DNA of 64,000 bases from Plutella xylostella (taxonomy: Eukaryota > Arthropoda > Insecta > Lepidoptera > Plutellidae). Each line of letters opens with the position of its first letter. The stretch's first letter is position 1. The translations under genes and the position numbers were made by a program. Shown in pieces: positions 1 through 12,507 of the stretch. A model generated the notes under the pieces. The model searched no databases, was not told the DNA's origin, and saw only the letters and a list, made by a program, of their open reading frames with translations. The stretch covers positions 1,860,001-1,924,000 of the forward strand of contig NC_063987.1 in NCBI RefSeq assembly GCF_932276165.1, given 5' to 3'.

Positions 1-1619
1 TGGGGATTATGTGTGGCTTATGGGGCGTGAGACGGCTTAAGGTGGATTTCAATGTCTCGTTTGTGAGGTTCCTGAGGTATGACGTTTCATGGCTATGAAT
101 CTGATTCTGACCGGATGCCTTATTATTACCTTGTTACCGTACTAATACAAGAAGCTTGAAAATAATATCAAATGAGTGTAAAATGATTTTGCGAATCCTT
201 TGGTAACGTATAGAGTTGCAGCCATTAAAAAAAATAGAATAGTAGTATTATATTCCTCAAGTCAACGAATGCAAAAAAATGATTTCGTATGAATCGGTCC
301 AATTTAAATACTGACCTCTACATGCCTGTACTAAGCTGATAAATAAAATAGTAAGTAGTTCACCATAAATGCAAGATGTATTAGCCGAACGCAACCCAAC
401 ATTTACCTAGAGAGAAGAAATTTAAATACAGAAATGAAAGAAAAAAAAACTCACATTTATTGCAAAATTATCTCCATAATGGGCTACTTCGTTCTGTTAT
501 AATTTATTAATCTTTATCTTCATCTATTTACCTACCTATAGCCACATACACACATATAAACAGGAAGCCCACATCTCCATATAATGCACATCTCACGCTA
601 CATAAGTTAGGGGTTTGTAAATTATGTATGTTAGCACTTCGGCAGCAATTACCAGGTTTCCATTACATAACTCATCGATGACTGCTCACTCAAGACTGGC
701 ATGGTAAGTATGGATTCATATGTATTCATGACTGAGGTGACATAATAAGGCCAGCTCAAAAACCAGCTCTGTGGCTTTACGTTTTACAGCACGTGCTGAG
801 CTGGTGCCTTTTTGAAGCTCTGCACAGTATTTTTTTGTGATATTGTTTGTTTTCTGTATTTTTAGTTATTGTTGTTGATTTCTATTGTATTATTTTCTGT
901 ATTTCTTTATTGTTGTGGTCAGTGTTTCAAAGAAATGTTTCTTTATCTTGAACTTTAATTAAGTATATTCATTAATATCTAGTTACTAAGATTTTGTATA
1001 CTCATCCATACCAACGAAGACCCTTACTTCATAGGATCATTTCTATAGTAAGCTCTTCCCGAGATCTTCACAATACCAACACTATCAGCTGTAAGTAAAT
1101 AATTATTTTAATGTTTATTTTATTTACAAAGTGGCATTCCACACTAACTTACCTCCTCAGAAATTCCGTGTCCACTCGCTACCTCTAATAGCGGTCTACT
1201 GAATAATAATCAAAGGCACATAAAATTTCAATAATAGCCCCCTAACGACCGTCCCATGCAAATGTAACTTTCACTTGTGAACAAGTCCTTAGTAAAGCTG
1301 TGATAGTAAGTTACTCATAGAAGTTTTAATTGCTGTTAAGTTCGTTCGTTCGTGTAGTTTGCGTAGTGCTTTGCAAAGAAGGTGATCATAATTAAAATTT
1401 ATTCATTTATTCAACAATTTATGACTTTCCGTAATGTGGATTTTTCATTTGTTTAAGTCATTTGGCCGAAAATATTTTGGAAAAATATTTCAGGGATCAA
1501 ATGGCAAAAGCTTTGGTACCCTAATTAACCGAAAATATTTAAATTAATCTCGCATAATTGGGAATAAAACAATTTAAAATACAATAAATTTACGTTCAAA
1601 AAGGCGCAACCGTGTTACA
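1..1619. other. Intergenic, nothing recognised
   Basis: AT-rich DNA with stops in all frames. I see no exon, repeat end or RNA gene that I can support. Confidence 0.5.
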
Positions 1620-1893
1620 TTACGTTTTAATTGGCAGATTACTTGGATTGACACGCGTTTTAACAAAATCCTTTTCGGATTTTAAAACTTGACGGTAGGG
1701 GGCAAAAACCCCGAGATAAAACCAGCATGATTGGGCGCGTTTTTTAACGATTCTATCAGATTCTTCAGGATTGCCGTTCATGAGAGTATCTGAACATACG
1801 CTTTTTAACCCGCACTTGGAATTCAGACTTAAAATCTCTACATTAGAGCTGGTTTTTGAGGAGTTTTGTGGTGAATCAGAGTCATTTGTCGGA
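1620..1893 (-). CDS. Possible terminal exon of an unknown gene
   Basis: An open frame of about 90 codons ends in TAA at 1620. It is rich in Ser, Thr and Asn at the start (PTNDSDSPQNSSK), then has a Trp/Tyr-containing stretch (SCWFYLGVFAPYRQ) and a basic end. It has no ATG at its start. A possible splice acceptor (ttgtccag) lies just before 1893, so it may be a last exon rather than a complete gene. Codon choice is mixed and coding-like. I do not recognise the family. No partner exon was found, and chance openness or an old transposon remnant is equally possible. Confidence 0.3.
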
Positions 1894-1901
1894 CTGGACA
1901 A

Positions 1902-4587
1902 GCGTTTTGCAGAATTGGAAATCGGACGTTAGGAACGTTTTAGAGCTAAGGTGATTTAGATGGAAGTAATGGCTGAAGCAATCCGCGCTCAGACGGATGG
2001 AGGATATTTGTCGTTCGCTGTGTGAAGTTTCAACTATGTTTAAATAATTAAAACATTGTTTTCGTAATAATCAACATCACAACTCATATAACGTCCACCA
2101 CGCGGGCCTAGTGCGGGTTGGTGAACCCCAACATTAGCAAGCTGTGCTGAGAAAGTTGTCGGGTATGTGGACAACCCGACTGTCAGATGTTTCGAAGCTG
2201 CCCAAAGCGAAGGCTATATATGCTTTACTACTGCTGCCGTAACAGCAACGACTCACGGCTTAACGTGCTGTCCTAAAAAATATTATGATAATGATTGATT
2301 TTAATAATAAAATAACTAAAGTTAATTTAATTAAAACAAGACGTTTTTATTTATTGGTACCTAAAATACAACTAATGCTGAAATGTTACGCATCATAGAT
2401 TCCATCTATTGACCAAAAACTAATATAGTCTGACCAACAAACCGCTTGACCAAAAATCGACTGGGTAAACAGTCCGGCAATTTCATCACAGATGCTGATA
2501 GTGAACAGCCGATTAGTCAGGTCCGAGAGGGGTCAGTCGCGTGCATCTATCAATGTCACCGCTAATTCTTACGAAAGGATGCGATACGGATACCATGGTT
2601 GGGTTAAGATGAGTGTCGTTGGGTGGTGGCGCTAGCGTCGGTCTGAATATTAAAAAAAGGTTAAATGATTTTTATATCTACGGGAGTATTAACTTTTTGA
2701 ATGTGCGTAACTGATTCGGTGTCATAATAAATAATCAATTTTCGGGTAAAATGTTCGCTAAATTTTCATACAGAATATCGTCTGTATAACATTGCATAAA
2801 TTGGGTGTGGTTTCTATTTAACCTTATAGTCAAATCATATAATTATAAATTTTATAGGCCTCCAATTTCTAATAACGATAATAAGTAATACAACCATATT
2901 TTATTCCTCAATACTTTCTGAAGTACCTCGTACAGTTTTTATTGTTACCAAATTCACCCGCTACCTCATATTTTTGGGCAGACCACATACGTCGAGTTTT
3001 CGTACGTGAGTGGACTTTCCTCGAAAATGTATGTTTTTGTTGGAGAATTATTTAGCAGCGACAAATAGAGGACGTGCGGATTAGGGCAAAGTGTTTGAGG
3101 ATAGAGCTGGTTTCAATTATAATAGTGTGGAGGTTTTTTGTTTTGATTTACTTTGTTGTGGGTTTAGAACAAAGGTGCCGTTTTATGGAAAATATGGCGC
3201 TGGTGGTTAGTTAACATAAAGCGTTCGTTTCTAAGCGATGGAAGTTTGTTAATTATTGACGTTCATTAAGATAATGTTATTAATTAATAAGTTTTTTTAA
3301 CACTTTTACTACCTGGTTTTATATACCTAAAAGTTTCGGAGTGAATGTCTAGGTTCTATATTGATTTAGCTTATACCTACGTACTTCAGCAAGATTATAC
3401 TTTATAGGTAATATGAAAAATGGACTCCTGCAACTATGATTTTAAATATAAACACTGTACACTTAATACCGATTTAAATTCTCACACTTATCATAATTAA
3501 ATCGTTCTAAACTCAAGTGCACGCGTACGCCATATTTATTCCGCTTTACTTTATTTATTGTCAACACACGGTTTAAAAATCTCAATTCAAGTCCAATTTA
3601 GTGTTATCAAAACCATTAAACATTTCCGAAATGAGCTTGTTGACATCTCCCCTTAATTATTTACCCTAGAATACAATACCTTCTCTCTTTGTCCTATTTT
3701 TGGTGTTATGCTATTGAATTTAGGGTCTGTTGTCCCCCTAAATATTTTTTTTATGTTTGAAATTTTGAGAATTCGCACGAGTTTCTTCACAGATGAGTGG
3801 ATTTAAGTCATATTTCATACTTATGTGTTGTATCACAACGATCACAAGTAATTATTTGCTAATGTAAGGGGCGTGAGAATATTTTACATTTTGAAGAATT
3901 CAATTATAGAGTTTTAACTTTGTTCCTCAAAAACAAATATTTATGTTTTTTAAATAACTGATTTCTATACAAAACTATGTAAAAAAAACTATTTGAGTCG
4001 GTTCATTTCTTTTGGATCCACTCAACCAGACATAGAACAACGCGGACTCATTCATACTCAATGGAACCAGATACCTAAGAATATTACAACGTTATAGCTT
4101 ATAAATTTTCACACTTTATAAATTTCGAACCCGGGACCTTCCGCATAGCAGGGCTACTCACTACACCAGTCGTCAATGCCACCAGTCATATGCCTTTACC
4201 TTACCCAATCTGCCAACACCACAAGGCTTCGGGAACTAATATCACTGCTAAATGTATTCCTATGTCCAAGTGTCCATCTTGACAATACCTTCAAAGGGGT
4301 ATCGGAAGGTACGAATCTAATTGGATTAGTTGAGAGATATTAGTTAGGTACATACTGTCAAGGCAATGCCAGTGCAGTGACCTGAACAATTTAGAAGGTA
4401 TAGTTTGACAACTCGGACAAATATTATCAGATAGTGATGGATAAATGTCTATAATTAGTTACGTAAGATGAAAAAATATTCTGGTATGCAAGTGATAAGT
4501 ATATTTAATTTAATCCTAGGTATATAGGTAAAAAAGGTATCTAGATATTTACTGTTACTAAATTGGTAATTAAAGCTTAGCGTCTAC
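1902..4587. other. Intergenic with one SINE-like scrap
   Basis: Mostly AT-rich sequence without a supported exon. Positions 2085-2270 are more GC-rich and read like a degenerate interspersed repeat, but I cannot name it. Positions 4121-4180 resemble the tRNA-like head of a SINE and are listed separately. Confidence 0.4.
4121..4180 (-). repeat. tRNA-like SINE head, degenerate
   Basis: Read on the minus strand, the segment has a B-box-like GGTCCCGGGTTCGAA and an A-box-like TGGTGTAGTGAGTAG. This is the same layout as the better SINE at 55243-55501. No full cloverleaf can be drawn, so I call it a SINE remnant and not a tRNA gene. Confidence 0.4.
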
Positions 4588-4740
4588 CTATCGGTACCGT
4601 ACGTATTGCAGCAAATAGATTGTCATAATTGTATGGAGAAACGGCGGCGGCGTTGGCCATGCCGATGAAATGGACGCACATGTGTGAATTTTTATACAAA
4701 AAATACTGAATGAGATGCGTCCGTGTAGCGTACCGTATAG
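4588..4740. mobile_element. MITE with GGTACCGTACG-type ends
   Basis: The left end (CTATCGGTACCGTACG) and the right end (reverse complement CTATACGGTACGCTAC) form imperfect terminal inverted repeats around about 150 bp. The left half recurs at 59312-59413 and the right half near 45627-45660. No transposase is encoded. Confidence 0.5.
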
Positions 4741-4865
4741 AAAGGTGGACTCTTACCTTTAATGGTGGTTATCAACTGACCGTACCTCTCAAATTCACAC
4801 TACCGTCTCCGGGTTGCTTTTACAATCGACGACCCTCGCGATGTCGCCTTAGGCTTATTGTTCTT

Positions 4866-4869
<4 letters not shown>

Positions 4870-4900
<31 letters not shown>

Positions 4901-4935
4901 CGTGTGTGTGTATGTGTGTAAGTGTGTGAGGGTGC
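4870..4935. repeat. (TG)n microsatellite
   Basis: A nearly pure TG run with a few CG and TA interruptions. It creates long spurious open frames of alternating Cys and Val on the plus strand. Confidence 0.9.
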
Positions 4936-5884
4936 TGATTATTATAATTTGCAGTAAATGGCTTGTAAATGACAGTGTGAAAGAGCTTGGCTCTTGGATT
5001 CACATGCAAATTATTTTGCGTTTACGCTATGATTTTCTAATTAGAATATTGTGTCTAAGATCCGCAAAGTTTGTTGAAAGGTTTTCATGCACAGTTGTCT
5101 GCAAGAGATTGCTTTTAAAGATAAGACCGCCAATTTTGCATTTACGTGTTTTATAGTGTGCAAATATTCCCCTTTTCCATTCCCGCTAAAACAAAATTTA
5201 TAACCCGCACAAAATGGTTTTTTAATCACAACGCAGCACTAATACCCCTAAACCTGGCCAACAAAACATCCAGGCATCCAGGCGCAATCTAGACATCTGC
5301 GACTAGCTAAGCCGCAACTGTGAAAGGATTTACTTGTCCAAAGCGTCACGACGCGCGATATGGAGCTTTAGGCTTGTTTCCATTATCACAACCCGACACG
5401 GCACTGGTGAGTAGGGAATTAAATTAACTAACCAACGATAAAAACACTACACATTCAACATTAAAAGTCGCATAAGCTGATTTTGATAAGTTGTATCTTA
5501 ACAGGGTAACATTACCTACGATTGACTTACCTTTGTTGAGTAGTTTGTAAAAATTGACGTTCATCAGAAAATTTTATATTTATACGATGAATGAAAACAT
5601 TTGACTTTGACTTTTGTTGAAATTCCACTTTACACAGTCTCTTTTTTTCTTCTAGGTATAAACCGTGCTTGGTTATGGAATGGAAACAAGCTCATAATGC
5701 CCATTCCCTAATTACAATACGATGGGATATTGCATCCAACGGATCTAAATGTGTCATTTAGGTGGTAAGACATTTTGCATACGTAATTTTATTTGAAACC
5801 ATATTATTGTAATGAATAAGCATCTGATATGTTTAGGTATTTGTAAATTATGCATAAACTCAATTATTAAAACCTTTTGGTACA
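4936..5884. other. Intergenic, nothing recognised
   Basis: No supported exon or repeat boundary. Confidence 0.4.
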
Positions 5885-6158
5885 TACACTCGCCAGAAAT
5901 GAAAAAGTTCTAGTGACAGCACAAAATTATTCCTAAATTTGAAAAGCCTAGCCGCTACCTAGCCTAATGTTGCCGTTGCCGTCTACACTACAATATTGAA
6001 CTAAGTAGGTACATTTTACAGCGCTGCAGAATATTACTTATCAACCAAAAACGTACTTAAATATTTGGTTCAAATTTAAAATTAAATGTTTTAAAATATT
6101 GGGACATTTCGTGTCGGCACTTTTTAAGTGGAGCTTTTTTTCATTGCATTCCAGTGTA
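5885..6158. mobile_element. MITE family A, copy 1
   Basis: The ends are TACACTCGCCAGAAATGAAA and, in reverse complement, TACACTGGAATGCAATGAAA. They match the inverted ends of five other copies in this window. The terminal TA on each side fits a Tc1/mariner-type target duplication. The 274 bp interior has no transposase. Confidence 0.65.
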
Positions 6159-6809
6159 TTAGTAGGCATTAAGTAGGTACTAATTTAGGTATTATAATGA
6201 AGTCTGCGTAAAATACATTTTAGCGGTTAGTTACAACAGCGAAACACTAATCAAATTATATGATTTCCTTCATTGTTTCCTTCTTCTACATTACCGTAAA
6301 AAACTAAAGTGCACAATAATACTCCATCATCAATAACCAGAGGATATCCTCACTATTAGATTAAGTCCCTTTTTACTTCAATTTAGCCACAATAGTACGG
6401 AAAATCCGCGTTTGTGGGGTAAATTTCTTATTAGTAAGCGATTTGTGGGGTGAATATTTTTCCTTTATTCGGTATCAATAATTTCATTATCATAATTAGT
6501 TTATGTGATATTGTATCATTTCGTTTCGAGTGGGATTTACAGACTTTACCGCGAAACATTTTTAACATCTGGTCAGAATGTTGCTGTTATTCAATGAATC
6601 ATGTTTGTATATGTATCAGTATTTTTAAAACTATCAAATGTATGTTTTTTGTTACGAGATTGATTGACCAAAATATGGATCTACAAATGCTTTTTTTCTT
6701 GAAGCTAGGTCCTGAATAAACTTACCTTACTTTTTAAACCAAAATTAACTCCATAAAATCAATTTAAGGTGAAAGTTTAGCTCTACTTTTCGCACATATA
6801 GCGCTAAGA
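6159..6809. other. Intergenic, nothing recognised
   Basis: AT-rich. Open frames here show no family signature or splice context. Confidence 0.4.
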
Positions 6810-6960
6810 GTATTTTATTTATTTATATATGCTTTATTGCACACATACATACAGAGGTAAACATAACAGAGTTGCATTTAGATTATTTAAAAACTAAGAG
6901 AAATTCATACAAAGGCGGGCTAAATGCCATAAAGAAATTTCTTACAGCCAACCGCTATTA
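6810..6960 (-). mobile_element. 5'-truncated CR1-like LINE 3' end
   Basis: The stretch 'tgctttattgcacacatacata...caaaggcgggctaaatgcc...cagccaacc' parallels the 3' UTR of the complete LINE at 34244-38964. The TATTTATT-type tail is at the low-coordinate end, so this is a dead-on-arrival minus-strand copy. Confidence 0.65.
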
Positions 6961-7185
6961 AAAAGTATAAGTAGTAGAATATTGAGTATAATAACAAGTA
7001 AAAAGACTCTCATATAACATTGTACAAAATAATAATGATTTTCATCGAGGGTCAAGCACGAAACATGGCAGTATGTCCGGGCCAGTTTGTCTTCATTGCA
7101 TGACAAGTTTATGACCGGGGGTCGGTAAATAATATCGACGCGAGAAAATGCTTCATGTAACATTCATGCCTATTATTGTCATGTA

Positions 7186-7787
7186 CAGGGTGCTCTAATA
7201 CTTATGCAGTTTGTGGAAGAAATACATTTATTATATTCTTCTTCTTCTTTCGTGTCAGTGAAATACGATTTTTTATATTTGTCCAGACCAAAAAGAAGCA
7301 ACTTTGATAGCATTCTGGTTGGCCTGGAGTAAGTCTTCCCGTGTGCAGGTGGAAGGGCACAGGGGACATGAGAGTAAATAGTCTGGGGGGCGGTACCATA
7401 GTTGCATAGGTTGGTACCAACGGTATAGCCCCACTTACAGAGATTGTCCTTGCAGCAGCCTACCTCTGCTCGCAACCGATTTAGAGTCTTCCAGATGTGC
7501 CAGGGAAGACTGTTACCGGGAGCAAGTTTTTCCTCAAGAGGTAGGAAAGGATCCTGGGGCTGCTTTTCCTCCCAGAGCCTTAGCCTTGCGTTTTGTGGGT
7601 TTTCATCCGTTAATTATATGAAATGGCAATTTACAATTTAACACGGAGAGCATTGTCTATTTAATATTTAAATACTTATTTAAAACTGTAGGTAATGTTA
7701 TACATACATAAGTTTACATTGAATACGAATGTAAAATATACAAACCTTAGGCTGCCTCTCGTTTCATAATCACAAAAGCACACCCTG
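7186..7787. mobile_element. Non-autonomous TIR element, CAGGGTG ends
   Basis: It begins CAGGGTGCTC and ends in the complement CACACCCTG, with TA on both sides. This fits a Tc1/mariner-like insertion of 602 bp. Short open frames inside (for example minus strand near 7200-7475, Cys-rich) do not match a transposase I know. Confidence 0.5.
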
Positions 7788-8649
7788 TATTCACAGAGCC
7801 TGTAAGTGGATTTCCCACAAATACCTCAGCGCAGGATAATCTTTGTTTCTATTGGGCCTAACAAGAATTATGGCGGCAGCTGGCGACCATAGACAATAGT
7901 GGAGGAAATAATACTCGGAATACGGTATCAGAAGAATAAATTGCGAGTCTTGGACTTTTTTTATTAGACAACGGACTTTTGTGGTCATGCTTATGATGAT
8001 TATGATAAAACCAAGATAAAACATTTATAAAATTAAGAATATTGTATGGCATGGTGTCTTGATGGAACATTTATTTTAATGAAAGGGTTAAATAGAAAAC
8101 CATTCTGACTAACAAACGACATTTATGCGGCAGGATTATCACGAGATAAAAGTTTTATTATTTACTATAGCTTTTCCCTTTTTTAAATAAACCAAATCAA
8201 AATCCATTGTGTAGTTTTAAGATATAGATAGACAGACAGATGCCGAAAGCGATTTTGCTTTATACATATATTATGTATAAGTAGGTACGTTGTAATTTTA
8301 TGTGTACATTGTAAACTTAATCAGAAACAGAAAGCCAACTATTTCCCATAGCCACACCAAAAACAAACAGAATATTCAATTTCCACACGGCACCCAAGCA
8401 TGCAAATGCGCAATCGCATTTTATCCAAATCTGTTTGTCAATCAGGCTTGAAAATTGAAAATAAATGTAATCCGCGTACATTGCGTAGAATCACGCTCCA
8501 GGTCCATAGTGTATGCAAATTTAAGCCGACATGCATGGCGAGCTGTGACTTTTAACTTAATTGATAGAAGAGAGGAGATGTGGGAATCTATATGCAACTA
8601 TAGATTGGGTATAATGGTGCTTATTTGCCTGGGTATTACATAGAATACT
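7788..8649. other. Intergenic with a short RTE-type scrap
   Basis: Positions 8180-8290 contain 'gacagacagatgccgaaagcgattttg', a common tail fragment of lepidopteran RTE-type retroposons. Nothing else is supported. Confidence 0.4.
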
Positions 8650-8654
8650 GGATT

Positions 8655-8750
8655 ATTATTATAAACTCTTTATTGCACATATAAAACATTGCACAAAGGC
8701 GAACCTAATGCTAGTAGCATTCTCTACCAGTAGGTAGAATATAGATACTT
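8655..8750 (-). mobile_element. LINE 3' end fragment
   Basis: 'aactctttattgcacatataaa...gcacaaaggcgaacctaatgc...ctctaccag' is another copy of the LINE 3'-UTR theme seen at 6810 and 34244, truncated in its 5' part. Confidence 0.5.
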
Positions 8751-9000
8751 ACCTATTTTTAATACATTACAGTCATCATTATTTATAGATGAATTTTGTA
8801 AAAATACTCAATAATAGTAATTATATTCCTTAGAAATTAATTTTAACCGTAATATTAATGTAATTTGGCTAGCATGTGCCACCTAAAATTAAGTATTTAA
8901 GAAACGCAAGCTGTGTCTGCAACTAGTAGAGTATAATCTTAAGTTTTTTTAATTGTCTAAAGATACATTTATCGTAGATTATGTTCAGTTTTGTAGACCA

Positions 9001-9052
9001 AATAATAAAAAAAAAAAAAAAAAGATTTTTTTTTTTATTTTTTTATTTTCAG
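9001..9052. repeat. A-run followed by T-run
   Basis: A poly-A run of about 17 bases (9007-9022) is followed by an interrupted poly-T run. The T-run is the likely poly-A tail of the minus-strand retroelement that starts to its right. Confidence 0.6.
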
Positions 9053-10337
9053 ACATTTAGGTCCATAGCGTATTAGTAACAATTTTTCTTAGTCTAGAGT
9101 TAGTATAGTAAATATAAATAAAATTAAATTAATTAAAACAAAAAACATTCTATGCAGAGCGGATGTGACGCTGCACCCAAAGACGCAGCATTGGGGAGTC
9201 CCACCGGTCTGCGAACACACGCAGGATGGTGTTGGTGGTGCCGCGGAGGCGTGTCATCATCGAGGCGCACCTTTTCCTCATGATCGCGTGGAAATCATCC
9301 GTGTGCGCCTCAGCAAACATTTGTGACGCACTGCATCTCCACGGCAACCCCAACAAAATCCTGAATGCGTTATTATATTGGACGCGCAGGTCACTGTATG
9401 CCCGCTGCGTGTAGCTGGTCCAAAGGCTGCAGGTGTAAAATGACTGACAGTATGCTCTAAAGAGCGTAATTTTGACTGGTTTCGTACACCTTGCAAACCT
9501 TCGGGCCAGCATGTTACAACGGACAGCCAGCGACCTGCGTTCTCTCTCAATATCTTCATTATCTTTTAAGTCATCGGTGATCGGTAACCCAGTGGCCCAA
9601 GTATTTAAATTTATTAACTCTAACCAGAGGAGTGCCACAGAGTGAGACTTTGGGAACAGTAGAGTAAGTCTTTGTTCCCGACTTAAAAACCAAGTACTCA
9701 CTCTTCTTGGCATTATACTTGAGCCCATGGGCCTCCGCATATGACTCGCACACTGTCAGGAGCTTCCTGAGAGCACCGATCGATGGGCTCAGCAGCACCA
9801 TGTCATCAGCATAGCTTATGTTGTTGACACAAACCCCGTCAATATGGCATCCGACTCTGGTGCTGCCGAGCTCAGCGATCAGCCTGTTCATGTACAGGCT
9901 GAAAATGCGCGGCGAGCTCAGCCCCCCCTGCCGCACCCCGCACTCCAGCCTGTACACGCTCGAGTCCGCACCCGCCCACCGAACGCTGTTGGTCTGGTTC
10001 CCATACCAGAACTTAAATATGGACCCTATTTCTGGCGGTAGTGTCGTGTCTTCACGTAACTTCCGCCATAGTACATTGTATGACACTAGGTCGAATGCCT
10101 TTGACAAGTCCAAAAAACAGGCCAACACAGGCGTTTTTCTAGCAGTGTAGTACTGGACAGCCTGCTTCAGACACAATATGGCACTTTCCGTTGATAGACC
10201 GGACCTGAACCCAAATTGGGCATCATGAAGCTCAAGGTGTTTGGCCAATTGTTTATCAAGCAGACTGTCCAGCACCTTAGCCACAACGGTAGCGAGCGAT
10301 ATCGGCCTGTAATTGGACACGTCAGAGACATTCCCAG
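9053..10337 (-). pseudogene. Non-LTR retrotransposon reverse transcriptase, 3' part, frameshifted
   Basis: This is the C-terminal part of a LINE polymerase, which copies its RNA into a nicked target. Reading leftward from 10330, the frame shows NYRPISL, the catalytic FLDLSKAFD (motif A), GVRQGG (motif B) and SYADDM (motif C; YADD at 9802-9813), then the KFKYLGH motif. Near 9573-9586 a 7-bp tandem repeat (accgatc/accgatg) shifts the frame. The C-terminal region continues in another frame (9150-9588) with LARRFARC and YNNAFRILLGLP. A poly-T at 9023-9052 marks the 3' tail. The 5' continuation is displaced to 12298-12507 by a transposon. No endonuclease domain is present, so the copy is 5'-truncated and dead. 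I do not assign the clade. Confidence 0.85.
10330..10337. repeat. Target site duplication, left copy
   Basis: ATTCCCAG, identical to 12298-12305, at the left edge of the transposon. Confidence 0.8.
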
Positions 10338-12297
10338 TAGGGTGCCCCGTTGATGTATGGAGGTATTTTTTTTTCAAGATATCAAAAACATAGGGGTCTC
10401 AAAAGTTGCGTATTAGTGCGTAGTATAAAACTGCATTTTTAGTTTTTGGATTTATAGGTACTTATAGCCCTCTACCAGGTCTGGAATTTTGAATATTTTT
10501 CGAATTATCGTACGTCTTAAATATTTTATATTTATTATATTTAGTACCTTATTCGTTATTATTTATCTAATATTATTAAAGACAAATAAAGCAAAAATAT
10601 ATAAAAAACTATATTAAATAAACTCTAAATAAAAAAATCCAAGCCTTCTAACAACCCTTAAAATTAAAAGTAGGCATTTTACTTCGAGACATTAATTTGG
10701 TCCAAATCAATCCATCCGCGGCCTTTGGTCCAGCAACTGACACCGGCCAGCCGACCAGCAACTCAGTCACTAACTTCACACATCTTTCCACAGCCTGGGT
10801 GTGACAGGGGAATGCTGGAATAGCGATATCATTGAACCTTTCCTTTTCGACCATTCCCTTCAAACCTTCGTAAGATAACTACATTATCCAAAATTATGTC
10901 AATGTAGTCAGCAGCTTGAAAGTTCAGTTTTGGTAACTTGAAAACTCGAACAGAGTTACTTTTGACCTTGCTAGCCTCGATGATTCTTCTTAGACCTAGT
11001 TCTCTGATAGGGCGTCTATCTTTGATAATCATCGCCAAAAATGAATTTCTCTGCATGACAATGTCTTTTTTTTGCATGTCATGCCGGACTGTTTCTCTTG
11101 CTCCGCTTCACTCGTGACGAGCCCAAAGTCCTGGAGGACGGCCGTGGCGACAGCGGCTGCTGATCGGTCAGAGATGCCATGTCAATCACATAAATTGTTG
11201 CAGAACCGGAATCGGAATTATGTTATTCTTACATATCGAAAGTCCAGATGTTGAAGGCTCATTCCTCATAGGAGTGTCCTCGGATACTGGTGGTGGTATC
11301 GTTTTAATTAGCTGGCTTCTCGTTGGGGGTTCCGGTTGCACTGCAATTGATATTTCAGTCTGCAGTGTTTGTTGGCGTTAACTATTCGGTTGCTCTTTTT
11401 TGAAGTTTTCTCGTTTCAACTAAGTCGACCGTACTAATGGTAATTTTTCGGTCCGTTTGCTGATCATTCAAGAAATCTTGCCCTTTACGGGGTACTTTAT
11501 TAGTTTGTGATCAGCAGCATGAAGTTAACAATTTACACTTGCAATTGGCGACGTCGAACAAACCAGATGTAATCCTGTTTTGGAATGTTTGCACTATAAC
11601 ATCTAAAATTGTATTTTATTTTTTCCTGGCCATCGTTTCAGCTTTAGGTACTCATTGTACTCAATTTTATTAGTAACTGAATAACTTGAACGTACTCACT
11701 GTCGGTATGGAAGCAGATTCAGATATCTTCTTCACGTCTTTGCTCACAATCGGAAATCGCCGGCTGCTTTGCAGCGCCTGCACTTAGTAGGGCATATCTT
11801 ACATGCTCTATGTATCTTAGCAATTGTAAATACGTTGTTAACACACTATTTTTGAGTTCTGATGGTGCTTCAATAATGAAACAATACACTGCAATGCACC
11901 TAGTAACATAATTCGAACTCATTGTTTTTATTTTCAATCAAATAACTTTTGAGCCGAGCGCTGCAATAGTACTGAAGTTTGTCACTTAGAGAATGATTTT
12001 TTTAACTCTAGCTACGTATAAATTACTCCAAAAATTTCAAGTACTGACTAACAATAATACCTACTGTCAATGATTCGAGTGTTACTTTGACACTTTTCGA
12101 CCGATAAAATTAGTACTCAATCAAATGGAACCTAGGGCAATATTAACAAAAAACTGAAACTTTGACCTTCGGTAGAGGGCTAAAAGTAGTATTCAATATT
12201 TTTATTATTATTTTATACGAAAACAATGTTTGCATACGCAACTTTTCAGACCCCTAACTTTTCCAAATTCGAAAAAAAGTTCAAACGGGTCACCCTA
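10338..12297 (-). mobile_element. DNA transposon (1,960 bp) inserted in the LINE, 8-bp TSD
   Basis: The ends are imperfect terminal inverted repeats: TAGGGTGCCCCGTT at the left and TAGGGTGACCCGTTTGAACT at the right in reverse complement. Similarity continues for about 60 bp, including GGGGTCTCAAAAGTTGCGTA against GGGGTCTGAAAAGTTGCGTA. ATTCCCAG flanks both sides (10330-10337 and 12298-12305). Removing the insert and one repeat joins the two halves of the reverse transcriptase frame, which confirms the boundaries. An 8-bp duplication fits hAT, P or KDZ-type superfamilies, but the ends alone do not decide. The interior has a decayed minus-strand ORF (10648-11077). Confidence 0.85.
10648..11077 (-). 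pseudogene. Decayed ORF of the inserted transposon
   Basis: Two overlapping minus-strand frames look like one protein broken by a frameshift near 10850. The upstream frame holds RRPIRELGLRRIIEA and LPKLNFQAADYIDII. The downstream frame holds FPCHTQAVERCVKLVTE and a basic end (LMSRSKMPTFNFKG). From memory, this combination matches the C-terminal part of an uncharacterised arthropod protein family, and I could not check its transposon affiliation. Its place between the inverted repeats suggests the element's own protein. The N-terminal half is missing or unreadable; a 60-codon frame at 11719-11919 starting MSSNYVTR could be its start but shows no motif. Confidence 0.55.
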
Positions 12298-12507
12298 ATT
12301 CCCAGTCTTATTCTTAATAATGGGTACCACGACAGTGTGCATTAAGTCCTGTGGTAAGTAGCTATGTGAAATACACAGGTTAAACAACAACGCGAGAACT
12401 CTCGCCAAGTGTTGCCCTGCAAACTTCAGGTGTTCGATGCTAAGGCCATCATGCCCTGGCGATTTTCCCCTCACCATACCTCTAATGACGCATAATATTA
12501 ATATCAA
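12298..12507 (-). pseudogene. Reverse transcriptase, 5' fragment of the split LINE
   Basis: The frame reads RGKSPGHDGLSIEHLKFAG, then LPQDLMHTVVVPIIKNKTGN, and stops where the transposon begins. The next residues (VSDVSNYRPIS) are found across the insert at 10329 and below. The finger and N-terminal RT region are present, but sequence to the right of about 12490 no longer reads as RT. The copy is therefore truncated there. Confidence 0.8.

Noticed and set aside
4710..5156. A 148-codon plus-strand open frame
   Set aside because: Its length comes from the (TG)n microsatellite, which encodes alternating Cys and Val. The flanks show no coding signs.
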